Part shown: piece after piece, positions 36,548 to 45,370 of the stretch
How the letters are laid out: every line of letters begins with the position of its first letter
How positions within the stretch are numbered: position 1 is the stretch's first letter
Assembly (NCBI RefSeq): GCF_020071995.1
Contig: NZ_JABWTK010000013.1
Location: 1-64,000, forward strand
DNA length: 64,000 bases
Direction: 5' to 3'
From: Planococcus chinensis
GTDB lineage: Bacteria > Bacillota > Bacilli > Bacillales_A > Planococcaceae
Notes under the pieces: generated by a model
Seen by the model: the letters and a program-made list of their open reading frames with translations, nothing else
What the model was told of the DNA's origin: nothing
The model's database searches: none
Translations under genes and position numbers: made by a program

Positions 36548-38959
36548 TTAAGCGATAACTACATTGACCAATTTCCCTGGAATCGCGATGACTTTACGGA
36601 CTTGTTTGCCCTCAGCCGCTTTCACGATGTGCTCATCAGCAAGTGCTGCAGCTTCCAGTTGTTCTTTCGTTGAATCTTTGGCAATGACCAGTTTTGTTCT
36701 GACTTTGCCGTTTACTTGGACAACCACTTCGATTTCGTCGTCCACCATTTTCGACTCATCGAATTCCGGCCAAGCCGCATACGTGATCGATTCTGTATGG
36801 CCCAATTTCTCCCAAAGTTCTTCTGCCACGTGAGGTGCAATCGGAGAAAGAAGTTTTACAAAGCCTTCGACGTATTCTTTTGGAATCGCATCCGCTTTAT
36901 AGCCTTCGTTGATGAAGACCATCATTTGTGAAATGGCTGTATTGAAACGCAGCCCTTCAAAATCCTCTGTCACTTTCTTGACGGTCTGGTGGTAGACTTT
37001 TTCCAGTTTACCGTCATTGGCGTCAACGACTTTGCTGCTCAACTGCTCTTCTTCCACCAACAGGCGCCATACCCGGTCAAGGAATCGGCGTGCACCGTCA
37101 AGGCCGTTTGTCGACCAGGCAATGGATGCTTCAAGCGGCCCCATGAACATTTCGTACAAACGAAGCGTATCGGCTCCATGACTTTCGATGATCTGGTCCG
37201 GGTTGACCACGTTGCCTTTGGATTTCGACATTTTTTCGTTGCCTTCACCCAGGATCATGCCCTGGTTGAACAATTTCTGGAATGGCTCTTTTGTGGAAAC
37301 CACGCCGATGTCGTAAAGCACTTTGTGCCAGAAGCGTGCGTACAATAAGTGAAGTACCGCATGTTCTGCTCCGCCGATGTAAACGTCAACCGGAAGCCAG
37401 TGCTTCAGCAATTCCGGATCTGCCAATGCTTCTTCGTTGTTTGGATCGATGTAACGCAAGTAATACCAGCAGCTGCCTGCCCATTGCGGCATTGTGTTGG
37501 TTTCGCGGCGCCCTTTCATGCCGGTTTCCGGATGAACCACATTGACCCATTCGGTAATATTGGCAAGCGGCGATTCGCCTGTTCCGCTTGGCTTAATGTC
37601 GGTTGTAACCGGCAGCATCAGCGGAAGATCTTTTTCGTCAACCGGCGTCATCGTGCCGTCTTCCCAGTGGATGATCGGAATCGGCTCGCCCCAGTAGCGC
37701 TGGCGGCTGAACAGCCAGTCGCGCAAACGGTACGTGATTTTCTTTTCGCCGACGCCGTGCTCTTCAAGCCAGGCAATCGCGCGTGCAATCGCTTCTTTTT
37801 TGTTCAAGCCGTTCAAGAAGTCGGAGTTGATCAATTCGCCGTCGCCTGCATAAGCTTCCGTTGAAATATCGCCTCCAGAAACCACTTCCACAATCGGCAG
37901 ATCGAATTGCTTCGCAAATTCATAGTCGCGCTCATCGTGCGCCGGAACCGCCATAATGGCACCCGTTCCGTAAGTTGCCAACACGTAATCCGCAATCCAG
38001 ATCGGCATTTTCTCGCCGCTTACCGGGTTGATTGCATAAGCGCCGGTGAATACGCCGGATTTCTCTTTTGCCAAATCAGTGCGTTCCAAATCGCTTTTCG
38101 TTTTTACGTCGTCGATGTATTTTTCAACTGCTGCTTTTTGGTCTTCCGTTGTAATCGAAGCCACTAGTTTATGTTCCGGTGCCAAAACTGCATAAGTTGC
38201 ACCGAAAATCGTATCCGGGCGGGTCGTGAAAGCACGGAATGAATGGCCGTTGCCGTCCACTTGGAATTCAAGTTCCGCCCCTTCCGATTTGCCGATCCAG
38301 TTGCGCTGCATATCTTTCAAGCTTTCCGGCCAGTCCAATTCATCCAAATCTTCCAGCAAACGGTCCGCATATTCCGTAATGCGAAGCACCCACTGGCGCA
38401 TCGGGCGGCGTTCAACCGGGTGTCCACCGCGTTCTGACACGCCGTCGACCACTTCTTCGTTGGCAAGGACGGTGCCAAGTGCCGGACACCAGTTGACCGC
38501 TACTTCATCAACATAGGCCAAGCCTTTGTTGTAAAGCTGGATGAAAATCCATTGGGTCCATTTGTAGTATTTCGGATCTGTCGTATTTACTTCGCGGTCC
38601 CAGTCATAGGAAAATCCAAGTTCCTGGATCTGGCGTTTGAATGTCTCGATGTTTTTCGCCGTGAATTCCGCCGGGTCGTTGCCGGTATCAAGCGCATACT
38701 GCTCTGCCGGAAGGCCGAATGCATCCCAGCCCATCGGGTGAAGTACGTTATAGCCCTGCATGCGTTTCATGCGGCTCAAAATGTCGGTTGCTGTGTATCC
38801 TTCCGGATGTCCGACGTGAAGGCCGGCGCCTGAAGGGTATGGGAACATATCCAACGCATAAAACTTCGGTTTGGAAAAATCCGTTTCCAATTTGAAGGTT
38901 TTGTTTTGATCCCAGTATTTTTGCCATTTCTTTTCAACTGTCTTGTGCTTGAATGTCAT
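36548..38959 (-). CDS. leuS: Leucyl-tRNA synthetase
   Basis: 803 residues, full length. Class I synthetase: [19 protein letters not shown] contains the HIGH-equivalent, the CP1 editing domain includes [12 protein letters not shown], and the KMSKS motif is [13 protein letters not shown] (about residue 580). The C-terminus ends with the tRNA-binding [10 protein letters not shown]. Charges tRNA-Leu and hydrolyses misacylated products. ATG 38959 after GAGGAGG; controlled by the upstream T-box. Confidence 0.97.
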   Translation of the reverse strand: MTFKHKTVEKKWQKYWDQNKTFKLETDFSKPKFYALDMFPYPSGAGLHVGHPEGYTATDILSRMKRMQGYNVLHPMGWDAFGLPAEQYALDTGNDPAEFTAKNIETFKRQIQELGFSYDWDREVNTTDPKYYKWTQWIFIQLYNKGLAYVDEVAVNWCPALGTVLANEEVVDGVSERGGHPVERRPMRQWVLRITEYADRLLEDLDELDWPESLKDMQRNWIGKSEGAELEFQVDGNGHSFRAFTTRPDTIFGATYAVLAPEHKLVASITTEDQKAAVEKYIDDVKTKSDLERTDLAKEKSGVFTGAYAINPVSGEKMPIWIADYVLATYGTGAIMAVPAHDERDYEFAKQFDLPIVEVVSGGDISTEAYAGDGELINSDFLNGLNKKEAIARAIAWLEEHGVGEKKITYRLRDWLFSRQRYWGEPIPIIHWEDGTMTPVDEKDLPLMLPVTTDIKPSGTGESPLANITEWVNVVHPETGMKGRRETNTMPQWAGSCWYYLRYIDPNNEEALADPELLKHWLPVDVYIGGAEHAVLHLLYARFWHKVLYDIGVVSTKEPFQKLFNQGMILGEGNEKMSKSKGNVVNPDQIIESHGADTLRLYEMFMGPLEASIAWSTNGLDGARRFLDRVWRLLVEEEQLSSKVVDANDGKLEKVYHQTVKKVTEDFEGLRFNTAISQMMVFINEGYKADAIPKEYVEGFVKLLSPIAPHVAEELWEKLGHTESITYAAWPEFDESKMVDDEIEVVVQVNGKVRTKLVIAKDSTKEQLEAAALADEHIVKAAEGKQVRKVIAIPGKLVNVVIA

Positions 38960-39213
38960 CTCTGTTCCTCCTCAAAAATAAAAACTCCCGTCCCTCATAA
39001 ATAAGGGACGGGAGCTTCCCGCGGTACCACCCAAATTAGCGGCAGACCGCTCAACTTGACTCCTTAACGCGGAAAACGGTGTATATTACTCCATTCACAT
39101 ACACGGACTCCAAGGCGAGTTCAACTGCTCTATTCACCGGCTTGCACCACCCGCCGGCTCTCTTCAAGAATAGACACAATCTACTGCTCCTCTTCACAGC
39201 CACTTGCTATTAC
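38960..39213 (-). promoter_or_regulatory. T-box leader of leuS (CTC specifier)
   Basis: GGTGGTACCGCG (complement 39020-39031), terminator CTCCCGTCCCT / AGGGACGGGAG (38984-39014) with T-run, and stem I distal motif AGAGAGCCGGCGGGTGG. The context TTGAACTCGCC places the specifier CTC (leucine) at 39119-39117, in the same relative position as TAC in the tyrS leader. Confidence 0.92.
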
Positions 39214-39218
39214 TCCTT

Positions 39219-39247
39219 ATTCTATCGGAGCCGCCGGCCTTTGGCAA
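39219..39247 (-). promoter_or_regulatory. leuS promoter
   Basis: TTGCCA (39247-39242), exactly 17 bases, TAGAAT (39224-39219) on the minus strand. It is only 5 bases beyond the scoB stop, so leuS has its own T-box-controlled transcript. Confidence 0.65.
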
Positions 39248-39251
39248 TACA

Positions 39252-39905
39252 TTATGACACTTTCACGTTTTCCGTATTCAGCGGTGCATCGGTTGAATCG
39301 ATGATGTCCTGCACCGTGAAGCCTTCAAACACTTCGGTTAATACAAGTCCATTTTCCGTCACTTCGATGACGGCGCGTTCTGTGATGATTTTATTGACAA
39401 CGCCTTTGCCCGTCAAAGGCAGATCGCATTGCTTTTTGATTTTCGGTGAGCCGTCTTTTGACACATGGTCCATGATGACAATGACTTTTTTTGCGCCGTG
39501 CACCAAGTCCATTGCGCCGCCCATGCCTTTAATCATTTTCCCCGGAATCATCCAGTTCGCCAAATCCCCGTTTTCTGCCACTTCCATGCCGCCGAGAATG
39601 GCTACATCAATATGGCCGCCGCGGATCATCGCGAACGATTCAGCACTTGTAAAGAAAGCGGATCCTGGAATCGTTGTGACTGTTTCTTTGCCTGCGTTGA
39701 TCAAATCCGGATCCACTTCGTCTTCTGTCGGATAAGGCCCAATGCCAAGCAAGCCGTTTTCAGATTGCAGCACAACGCTTTTGTTGTCAGAAATGAAATT
39801 CGCTACAAGCGTCGGCATGCCGATGCCCAGGTTCACGTAATCGCCGTCTTTGATTTCTTTTTCGGCGCGTCTGGCAATTCGTTCTCTCACTAAGTTCTTG
39901 TCCAC
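39252..39905 (-). CDS. scoB: 3-oxoacid CoA-transferase subunit B
   Basis: 217 residues. Catalytic Glu motif [12 protein letters not shown], and the substrate site [20 protein letters not shown]. With ScoA it transfers CoA from succinyl-CoA to acetoacetate. 17 bases after scoA. The exact acceptor (acetoacetate or another 3-oxoacid) cannot be read from sequence. Confidence 0.93.
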   Translation of the reverse strand: MDKNLVRERIARRAEKEIKDGDYVNLGIGMPTLVANFISDNKSVVLQSENGLLGIGPYPTEDEVDPDLINAGKETVTTIPGSAFFTSAESFAMIRGGHIDVAILGGMEVAENGDLANWMIPGKMIKGMGGAMDLVHGAKKVIVIMDHVSKDGSPKIKKQCDLPLTGKGVVNKIITERAVIEVTENGLVLTEVFEGFTVQDIIDSTDAPLNTENVKVS

Positions 39906-39922
39906 AGAATTCCCGTCCTTTC

Positions 39923-40615
39923 TTATACCGATCGAGTGGTTAAGCGTTCAATTCGTTTTTCCTGTTTGGCTTGAAGCAAGCCTTGCACGTAAATGCTTGG
40001 CGTCTGGACTTGGTTCGGGTCGATGTCGCCGATCTCCACGATTTCCTCGACTTCGGCAATTGTGATTTTACCAGCCGCTGCTGCCAACGGATTGAAGTTT
40101 TGTGCTGTTTTATTGTAGACCAAGTTGCCCATTTTATCGGCTTTGGCTGCACGCACTAAAGCGAAATCCGCTTTCAAGGCATGCTCCAATACGTATTCTT
40201 TGCCGTCAAATTCACGGATTTCTTTTCCTTCCGCAACCGTTGTGCCAACGCCCGCCGGAGTGAAGAATGCCGGAATGCCGGCTCCACCTGCCCGCATTTT
40301 TTCAGCCAATGTGCCTTGCGGCGTCAATTCCACTTCGATTTCACCGGACAGCACCTGGCGTTCGAATTCTTTGTTTTCGCCCACATAAGAACCGATCATC
40401 TTTTTGATTTGTTTGTTTTTCAGCAATAAGCCGAGACCCCATTCATCCACGCCGCAGTTATTGGAAATAACGGTCAGGTCCGTTACCCCTTTGTCTACAA
40501 GCGCCAGGATCAATTGCTCCGGAATTCCAACCAAACCGAACCCGCCCACCATAATTGTGGCGCCGTCCTGTATTTGTTCAACTGCTTCTTGAGCAGAACC
40601 ATAAATCGGTTTCAT
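39923..40615 (-). CDS. scoA: 3-oxoacid CoA-transferase subunit A
   Basis: 230 residues. [13 protein letters not shown] and the glycine-rich [11 protein letters not shown]oA-site segments are those of the alpha subunit; it ends with [24 protein letters not shown]. Forms a heterotetramer with ScoB. ATG 40615 with a GGAGG-type site. A palindromic AAAGCGCTTT just upstream is a probable CcpA operator, fitting catabolite repression of ketoacid use. Confidence 0.93.
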   Translation of the reverse strand: MKPIYGSAQEAVEQIQDGATIMVGGFGLVGIPEQLILALVDKGVTDLTVISNNCGVDEWGLGLLLKNKQIKKMIGSYVGENKEFERQVLSGEIEVELTPQGTLAEKMRAGGAGIPAFFTPAGVGTTVAEGKEIREFDGKEYVLEHALKADFALVRAAKADKMGNLVYNKTAQNFNPLAAAAGKITIAEVEEIVEIGDIDPNQVQTPSIYVQGLLQAKQEKRIERLTTRSV

Positions 40616-40654
40616 TAAAAGTGGCCTCCATTCGACTTTACAGAATATTATTTA

Positions 40655-40670
40655 AATAAAGCGCTTTCTC
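40655..40670. promoter_or_regulatory. Candidate cre (CcpA operator) of scoAB
   Basis: The perfect palindrome AAAGCGCTTT (40658-40667) is the core of strong cre boxes (consensus WTGNAANCGNWNNCW). It lies about 40 bases before scoA, overlapping the likely promoter (TAATAT on the minus strand). Confidence 0.6.
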
Positions 40671-40711
40671 TTCTAATTTAAACAAACTCCGATTTAAAAC
40701 GCAACATGAAG

Positions 40712-40750
40712 AAAGGAGTTGTCCCCAAGGTCATTTGGGACAACTCCTTT
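40712..40750. terminator. Terminator of the MFS gene
   Basis: Perfect 14-bp arms AAAGGAGTTGTCCC / GGGACAACTCCTTT. It lies between the MFS stop (40802) and the scoA start; the minus-strand T-run is short (TTTCTT). Confidence 0.7.
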
Positions 40751-40801
40751 GCAGCAAAGCTAGCGAAGCGTTTAGTACACTGGATAGCCTCTTTTATTCA
40801 A

Positions 40802-41995
40802 TCAATTATAATTTTCCTGCAGCTGTGCAGCTTTTTCTGCCTTAAGCGGACGATCGTATAATAACGCGGTGACAATTGCGATAGCGATCAGCACCGTCAC
40901 CAGGAGGAACAACGCCGGCATGCCGTACACATCGACCATCACACCGCCAAGAAGCGGTCCGATCATGCGGCCGCCAGTTGCCACGCTGTTGACGATTCCC
41001 TGGTAAAAGCCTTCCCGGCCTTTTGGTGCGAGCTGATTTGCCAGTGCTGGAACCGCTGGCCATACGAACATTTCCCCGATGGTCAACACGACCATGGCTG
41101 CCACAAACATCGAGAAGTCCTGGGCAAATGCAACAATTACATAAGAAACGATCATGATGCCCATGCCGATGACGAGCTGGCGTTTGATATTGTCTTCAAT
41201 CCGTTTCATGATCGGCCGGATAAACGGCTGACCTGCCACAATCAAAAAGCCATTCAATGACCACAACAAACTATACTGGGTCAGCGTAATGCCGATTTCC
41301 TGCGTATAGGCGGAAATCGTCGATTGCCATTGCACATAGCCGATCCAGCACAACAGATAGCCGGCGGAAACGATCATCAACGCATTGAACGGCGCTTTTT
41401 TGCGGATCCGCTTTCCTTCATTGAACACCGATGTATGCGACACCGGAGAAATCGACATCGACTTGAAGCCGAATAAGGCAATCAAGAAAAACAACAGATA
41501 CATTCCCAAGTTCGCTGCAAATATAAAGTCAAAGCGATAAGCCGCGAGTATTCCGGCCATCGCCGGCCCGATGGCTACGCCCACGTTCTGTGCCAAGTAA
41601 ATGGCGTTGAACGCTTTGCGTCCGCCTTCCGGCCAAACGGTGCCTACCATTGCGTACATACTCGGGAACACGATGCCGCCGCTAAACCCGATAATCGTAT
41701 AAAAAATGACAAATGGCAGAAACTCGTGCCACAAAGTTAATCCGGTCAAAGCAATGGTTGTTATGATGATGCCGCCAAGGATCGATTTATAGCCGCCGAA
41801 CCGGTCAAAAAGTGCACCGCCCAGCAAATTCCCGATTACCGCTGCTCCTGCATTGGCCATTAATACGAGCCCGGCAAGCGACAACGATTTCCCTAAATGG
41901 TCGTGCATATATATAGTAGTCAAAGGCCATAAAAACGAATTCCCCGTCACGTTGACGAGCATTCCGATAATCAAAAGCCAGACGCGTTTTGGCAT
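40802..41995 (-). CDS. MFS transporter, drug-exporter type
   Basis: 397 residues with twelve predicted membrane helices. The loop 2-3 signature of MFS proteins is LLGGALFDRFGGYKS, and GGIVFPSMYAMVGTV / AIGPAMAGILA match the antiporter motif C region, which favours an exporter of the YttB/multidrug type. Substrate unknown. ATG 41995 after GGAGAGATT. Monocistronic with its own terminator. Confidence 0.8.
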   Translation of the reverse strand: MPKRVWLLIIGMLVNVTGNSFLWPLTTIYMHDHLGKSLSLAGLVLMANAGAAVIGNLLGGALFDRFGGYKSILGGIIITTIALTGLTLWHEFLPFVIFYTIIGFSGGIVFPSMYAMVGTVWPEGGRKAFNAIYLAQNVGVAIGPAMAGILAAYRFDFIFAANLGMYLLFFLIALFGFKSMSISPVSHTSVFNEGKRIRKKAPFNALMIVSAGYLLCWIGYVQWQSTISAYTQEIGITLTQYSLLWSLNGFLIVAGQPFIRPIMKRIEDNIKRQLVIGMGIMIVSYVIVAFAQDFSMFVAAMVVLTIGEMFVWPAVPALANQLAPKGREGFYQGIVNSVATGGRMIGPLLGGVMVDVYGMPALFLLVTVLIAIAIVTALLYDRPLKAEKAAQLQENYN

Positions 41996-42153
41996 CCTAA
42001 TCTCTCCTCATATTCCAATTCCAAAAGTCATTGTATTCTTTTTGATTCGTTCCTACAAGATAAATATTTCGAGACCCGTAAAATCAGATTTTTCAGGCGT
42101 TGTAGCTCCTTTTCCGCCCGTGATACAATACCTTTCAGAGGAGTTGTTTTAAG

Positions 42154-43107
42154 ATGAATTCTACTTTGCCTTTTCCATCTGACAGCAAACGCTACTATAC
42201 ATGGAACCGCCATTTGCGCGACGAGTTTGGCATGAAAATCATGAAAATCGCACTCGATGCCGGCTTTGACTGCCCAAACCGCGATGGAACCGTTGCCCAT
42301 GGTGGCTGCACATTCTGCAGTGTGGCGGGATCCGGCGATTTTGCCGGCGACCGGGTTGATCCGATCGCTGTCCAATTTGATAAAATCAAAACGAAAATGC
42401 ACCGCAAATGGAAAGACGGAAAATACATGGCGTATTTCCAGGCGTACACGAATACCCATGCACCGCTTCCAGTAATCAAGGAAAAATTTGAAGCTGCATT
42501 GCAACAGGAAAACGTCGTCGGCTTAAGCATCGCGACGCGTCCCGACTGCCTGCCGGATGACGTTGTGGAATACTTGGCGGAACTGAATGAACGCACTTAC
42601 TTATGGGTAGAGCTGGGCCTTCAGACCGTCCATGAACGAACTGCCCTGCTCGTCAACCGGGCTCATGACTACACAGCTTACGTCGAAGGAGTGGCAAAAC
42701 TCCGCAAACACGGCATCCGGGTCTGCACGCACATCATCAACGGCTTACCGCTTGAAGACCGCGGCATGATGATGGAAACGGCACGCGAAGTCGCGAAACT
42801 CGATGTCCAAGGCATCAAGATCCATTTGCTTCATTTGCTGAAAGGGACGCCGATGGTGAAGCAATATGAAAAAGGGATGGTTGAATTTCTGGACAAGCAA
42901 GAATACATCCAACTTGTTGCGGATCAGCTGGAAGTCCTGCCTCCGGAGATGGTCGTCCAGCGCATTACCGGAGACGGCCCGATCGATTTGATGATCGGAC
43001 CGATGTGGAGCGCCAACAAATGGGACGTGCTGAACGGCATCGACGCCGAACTCGAAGCCCGGGGCAGCTGGCAAGGAAAATTGTATACGGAGCGTGTGGA
43101 AATATGA
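42154..43107 (+). CDS. ytqA: YtqA, TIGR01212-type radical SAM protein
   Basis: 317 residues. The iron-sulfur cluster site is the spaced CPNRDGTVAHGGCTFC (C-x12-C-x2-C), followed by the SAM motifs; YtqA-type proteins share this exact layout. Substrate and reaction are not known. ATG 42154 after AGAGGAG. Overlaps ytqB by four bases. Confidence 0.88.
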   Translation: MNSTLPFPSDSKRYYTWNRHLRDEFGMKIMKIALDAGFDCPNRDGTVAHGGCTFCSVAGSGDFAGDRVDPIAVQFDKIKTKMHRKWKDGKYMAYFQAYTNTHAPLPVIKEKFEAALQQENVVGLSIATRPDCLPDDVVEYLAELNERTYLWVELGLQTVHERTALLVNRAHDYTAYVEGVAKLRKHGIRVCTHIINGLPLEDRGMMMETAREVAKLDVQGIKIHLLHLLKGTPMVKQYEKGMVEFLDKQEYIQLVADQLEVLPPEMVVQRITGDGPIDLMIGPMWSANKWDVLNGIDAELEARGSWQGKLYTERVEI

Positions 43108-43667
43108 CTTTGCAGCGCGTATTGCCTTTTACCAAAAGTTTATTGGAACAAACGGTGCGTCCCGGAGATGCAGTCATTGATGCCACTGCCGGAAACGGCC
43201 ACGACACCCATTTTCTAGCCGGACTGACGGGCCGCAACGGTAGAGTATTTGCTTTTGATATCCAGCAGGACGCCATAGAGGCGACACGAAAACGTGTGGA
43301 AGAATTCACGCATGTGGAACTGGTCCACGACAGCCACGCCAAAATCACTGACTACGTCAGCGAACCGATTTCTGCCGCTGTCTTCAACCTGGGCTATTTG
43401 CCAAAAGGCGACCATAGCATCATCACGAAAGCCCAAAGTACGCTTGCGGCCATGGAGCAATGCTTGAGCCTGTTAAAAGAACAAGGGCTTTTGCTCGTCG
43501 TCATCTACAGCGGCCATGACGGCGGCAGCGAAGAACGCGACGCCGTCATGGAATTCGTTCAAAGCCTTCCGCAGGTTTCATATGACGTCTTGAAATACGA
43601 ATTCATCAACCAGCGCCATTCGCCTCCTTTTCTGGTAGCGATTGAAAAGAAGAAATCGAAGAAGTAA
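43104..43667 (+). CDS. ytqB: YtqB, SAM-dependent methyltransferase
   Basis: 187 residues. Class I methyltransferase: DAVIDATAGNGHDTHFLA binds SAM, VFAFDIQQDA the ribose, and FNLGYLPKGDH is the YtqB-family catalytic region (rRNA-MTase-like). In B. subtilis the homologue is structurally characterised without a firm substrate. The frame extends to 43005 but the ATG at 43104 overlaps the ytqA stop (ATGA), so coupling decides the start. Confidence 0.88.
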   Translation: MTLQRVLPFTKSLLEQTVRPGDAVIDATAGNGHDTHFLAGLTGRNGRVFAFDIQQDAIEATRKRVEEFTHVELVHDSHAKITDYVSEPISAAVFNLGYLPKGDHSIITKAQSTLAAMEQCLSLLKEQGLLLVVIYSGHDGGSEERDAVMEFVQSLPQVSYDVLKYEFINQRHSPPFLVAIEKKKSKK

Positions 43668-43674
43668 ATTAAAG

Positions 43675-43703
43675 GGCAGCCGGTAGTAATTTAGCCGGCT
43701 GCC
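43675..43703 (+). terminator. Terminator of ytqAB
   Basis: GGCAGCCGG / CCGGCTGCC, then TTCTTGTTTT. Confidence 0.8.
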
Positions 43704-43806
43704 TTCTTGTTTTGTATAGTTATTAGACATAATTGAATTGCCGATAACCTCATGATATGTAAACTTTAATCTTTTTAGATACCATCTACATCCTTACAAC
43801 AATCTA

Positions 43807-44475
43807 CTACAAAGTACGTGTTTGATCATTCTTAGTTATATGAAAATGAATACCAGATGACTCTCCTCCATCGATATGTCTTGGAACATCTGATAGATCG
43901 AGTAATTCCTTTATTTGAATAGATTCTTTTTGATTAGCTTCTATCGTAATACGATACGGACCAGCTAAATTCATAAGTGATTCCATTTGTACGTCGTCTT
44001 CCATGAAAAATGAATCTATAAATTCTAATTCAAATGACACAGCCTCATTACTTCGATTATGTAATACCAAATTGCATTCCCCACTCATTTTTTGGTCTAT
44101 TAACTCAAAATTGCATTGACCATTATTCTCATATGATATGGCTGCAATGCCACTTGCTAAGGTTTCTTGATATGTCGTGATTAAAAGATTCGGTAAAAAT
44201 GTATATAATAGGACAACTACGAATATTGTTCTAAATTGATATTTCTTCATGCCGATGAAAAGTAGAATTAAAGCGACTATAAACAGGACAGAACCTATTA
44301 TCCCAAGTGAAATATATCCGTCTTGATTCTGAATTGGAAATGACATAAATGTGGTGCGAGCCTCTAGCATTAAGTTATGCGGAAAAGGAAAAAATAAATA
44401 TATACATATACATAAAATAACAAATGAACTAAAGAGCGCTAATTTATTTTTCACCATGCCATCCCTGTTCTCCAT
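43807..44475 (-). CDS. Orphan membrane protein, function unknown
   Basis: 222 residues. Two or three hydrophobic segments (about 10-30, 56-76, 83-98) are followed by a soluble C-terminal domain of ~125 residues, acidic, with a HIDGGESSGIHFHI ending. I do not recognise the family. The coding region and its surroundings (43.74-44.87 kb) are visibly more AT-rich than flanking genes. ATG 44475 after AAGGGGAG. It is a candidate for recent acquisition. Confidence 0.6.
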   Translation of the reverse strand: MENRDGMVKNKLALFSSFVILCICIYLFFPFPHNLMLEARTTFMSFPIQNQDGYISLGIIGSVLFIVALILLFIGMKKYQFRTIFVVVLLYTFLPNLLITTYQETLASGIAAISYENNGQCNFELIDQKMSGECNLVLHNRSNEAVSFELEFIDSFFMEDDVQMESLMNLAGPYRITIEANQKESIQIKELLDLSDVPRHIDGGESSGIHFHITKNDQTRTL

Positions 44476-44870
44476 ATTTTCTCCCCTTACTAATGTGAAA
44501 GATATGTAAACTCGTTTCTTAACTCAATCGAGTATTTACATTTATTTTTCACTTCTCGTTTTATACACTTTAGTAATCCCTTATTAATCCAACATCTTTT
44601 AACGCGCTTATAACTTAAAAACCTATCCGTTATTCTAGATATTGTAATATTTATTAATTTGATTATACCTTGTAGATTCCTCCACACAATAGAGAAAATT
44701 AATTCTATCCTTCTCTCAAAAGCGTTCGTAAATGTGCCAAAACACTTTACGAACGTTCGCCGTTTTTTATATTCTTTTACGAACGAAAATTGGTTCTTCC
44801 TTTATTACAGCAATCAGTTAATGAATTCAACATCACCTTGCTCATAAGTAAAGGAAACTTTTTTACCGCT
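44476..44870. other. AT-rich non-coding stretch
   Basis: Nearly 400 bases without a convincing gene. A 65-codon minus frame (44490-44687) lacks a ribosome site and homology and is not called. The only structure is the TTTACGAACG repeat cluster at 44724-44784. Confidence 0.5.
44724..44784. repeat. TTTACGAACG inverted and direct repeats
   Basis: GTTCGTAAA (44724-44732) and TTTACGAAC (44746-44754) form a 12-bp stem (with GTG/CAC) around CCAAAA; a third TTTTACGAACG follows at 44774-44784. The plus strand has six T after the hairpin, so it could also act as a terminator. It resembles but does not fit the LexA box (CGAAC-N4-GTTCG). Confidence 0.5.
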
Positions 44871-45326
44871 TCACAATTCCTTCGCCATAAATACACTGTT
44901 CGGATCTTCCTTATAATCTGCAAAAGGTTCACACACTTTAAAACCGAAGCGCTCGTATAATGTTCTCGCCGGTTCAAAAGGCGCAGCCGATCCCGTTTCC
45001 AAACTCAGCCGCCGGTAGCCGCGTTTCTTCGCTTCATCCATCATGTGTTGGAGTATTTTCCGAGCAACGCCTTTTCTCAAATGGCTGGAAGAAGTTCTCA
45101 TCGATTTTATTTCACCGTGCAGCGGGTCGAGTTCTTTTAATGCCCCGCATCCTAATAATTCGTCCTCTTCCCAAGCACCCCAGACAGTTATTTCCGAATC
45201 TCGTAAAGCTTCTACACCAAGTGCGTGCTTGCTTTCCGGAGGAGAAATCTGAAGCATATTCTGTATATGCTCCTCAACTAATTCCGCTATTTCTTTTCCT
45301 GACAAATCGTCCAATCTAATCTCCAC
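44871..45326 (-). CDS. GNAT-family N-acetyltransferase
   Basis: 151 residues. GNAT core with the acetyl-CoA site SSHLRKGVARKILQHMM and the C-terminal ARTLYERFGFKVCEPFADY. The substrate cannot be read; small-molecule amine acetyltransferases have this shape. GTG 45326 after AGGGGGAGA. 44 bases behind the uvrA-type gene, so likely co-transcribed. Confidence 0.82.
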   Translation of the reverse strand: MEIRLDDLSGKEIAELVEEHIQNMLQISPPESKHALGVEALRDSEITVWGAWEEDELLGCGALKELDPLHGEIKSMRTSSSHLRKGVARKILQHMMDEAKKRGYRRLSLETGSAAPFEPARTLYERFGFKVCEPFADYKEDPNSVFMAKEL

Positions 45327-45370
45327 TGTATTCTCCCCCTTAAATGACTTTTACTAAATTGTTTTAACCA

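Noticed and set aside
36190..36558. 122-, 104- and 106-residue overlapping plus frames in the 20-bp array
   Set aside because: All three plus frames are open because the unit lacks stops; a 20-base period cannot give a repeating protein and no ribosome site fits.
44490..44687. 65-residue frame upstream of the orphan membrane protein
   Set aside because: AT-rich, no ribosome site, no recognisable similarity.
44746..44760. LexA/SOS box at CGAACGTTCG
   Set aside because: The Bacillus box is CGAAC-N4-GTTCG; here the halves abut without the four-base spacer.
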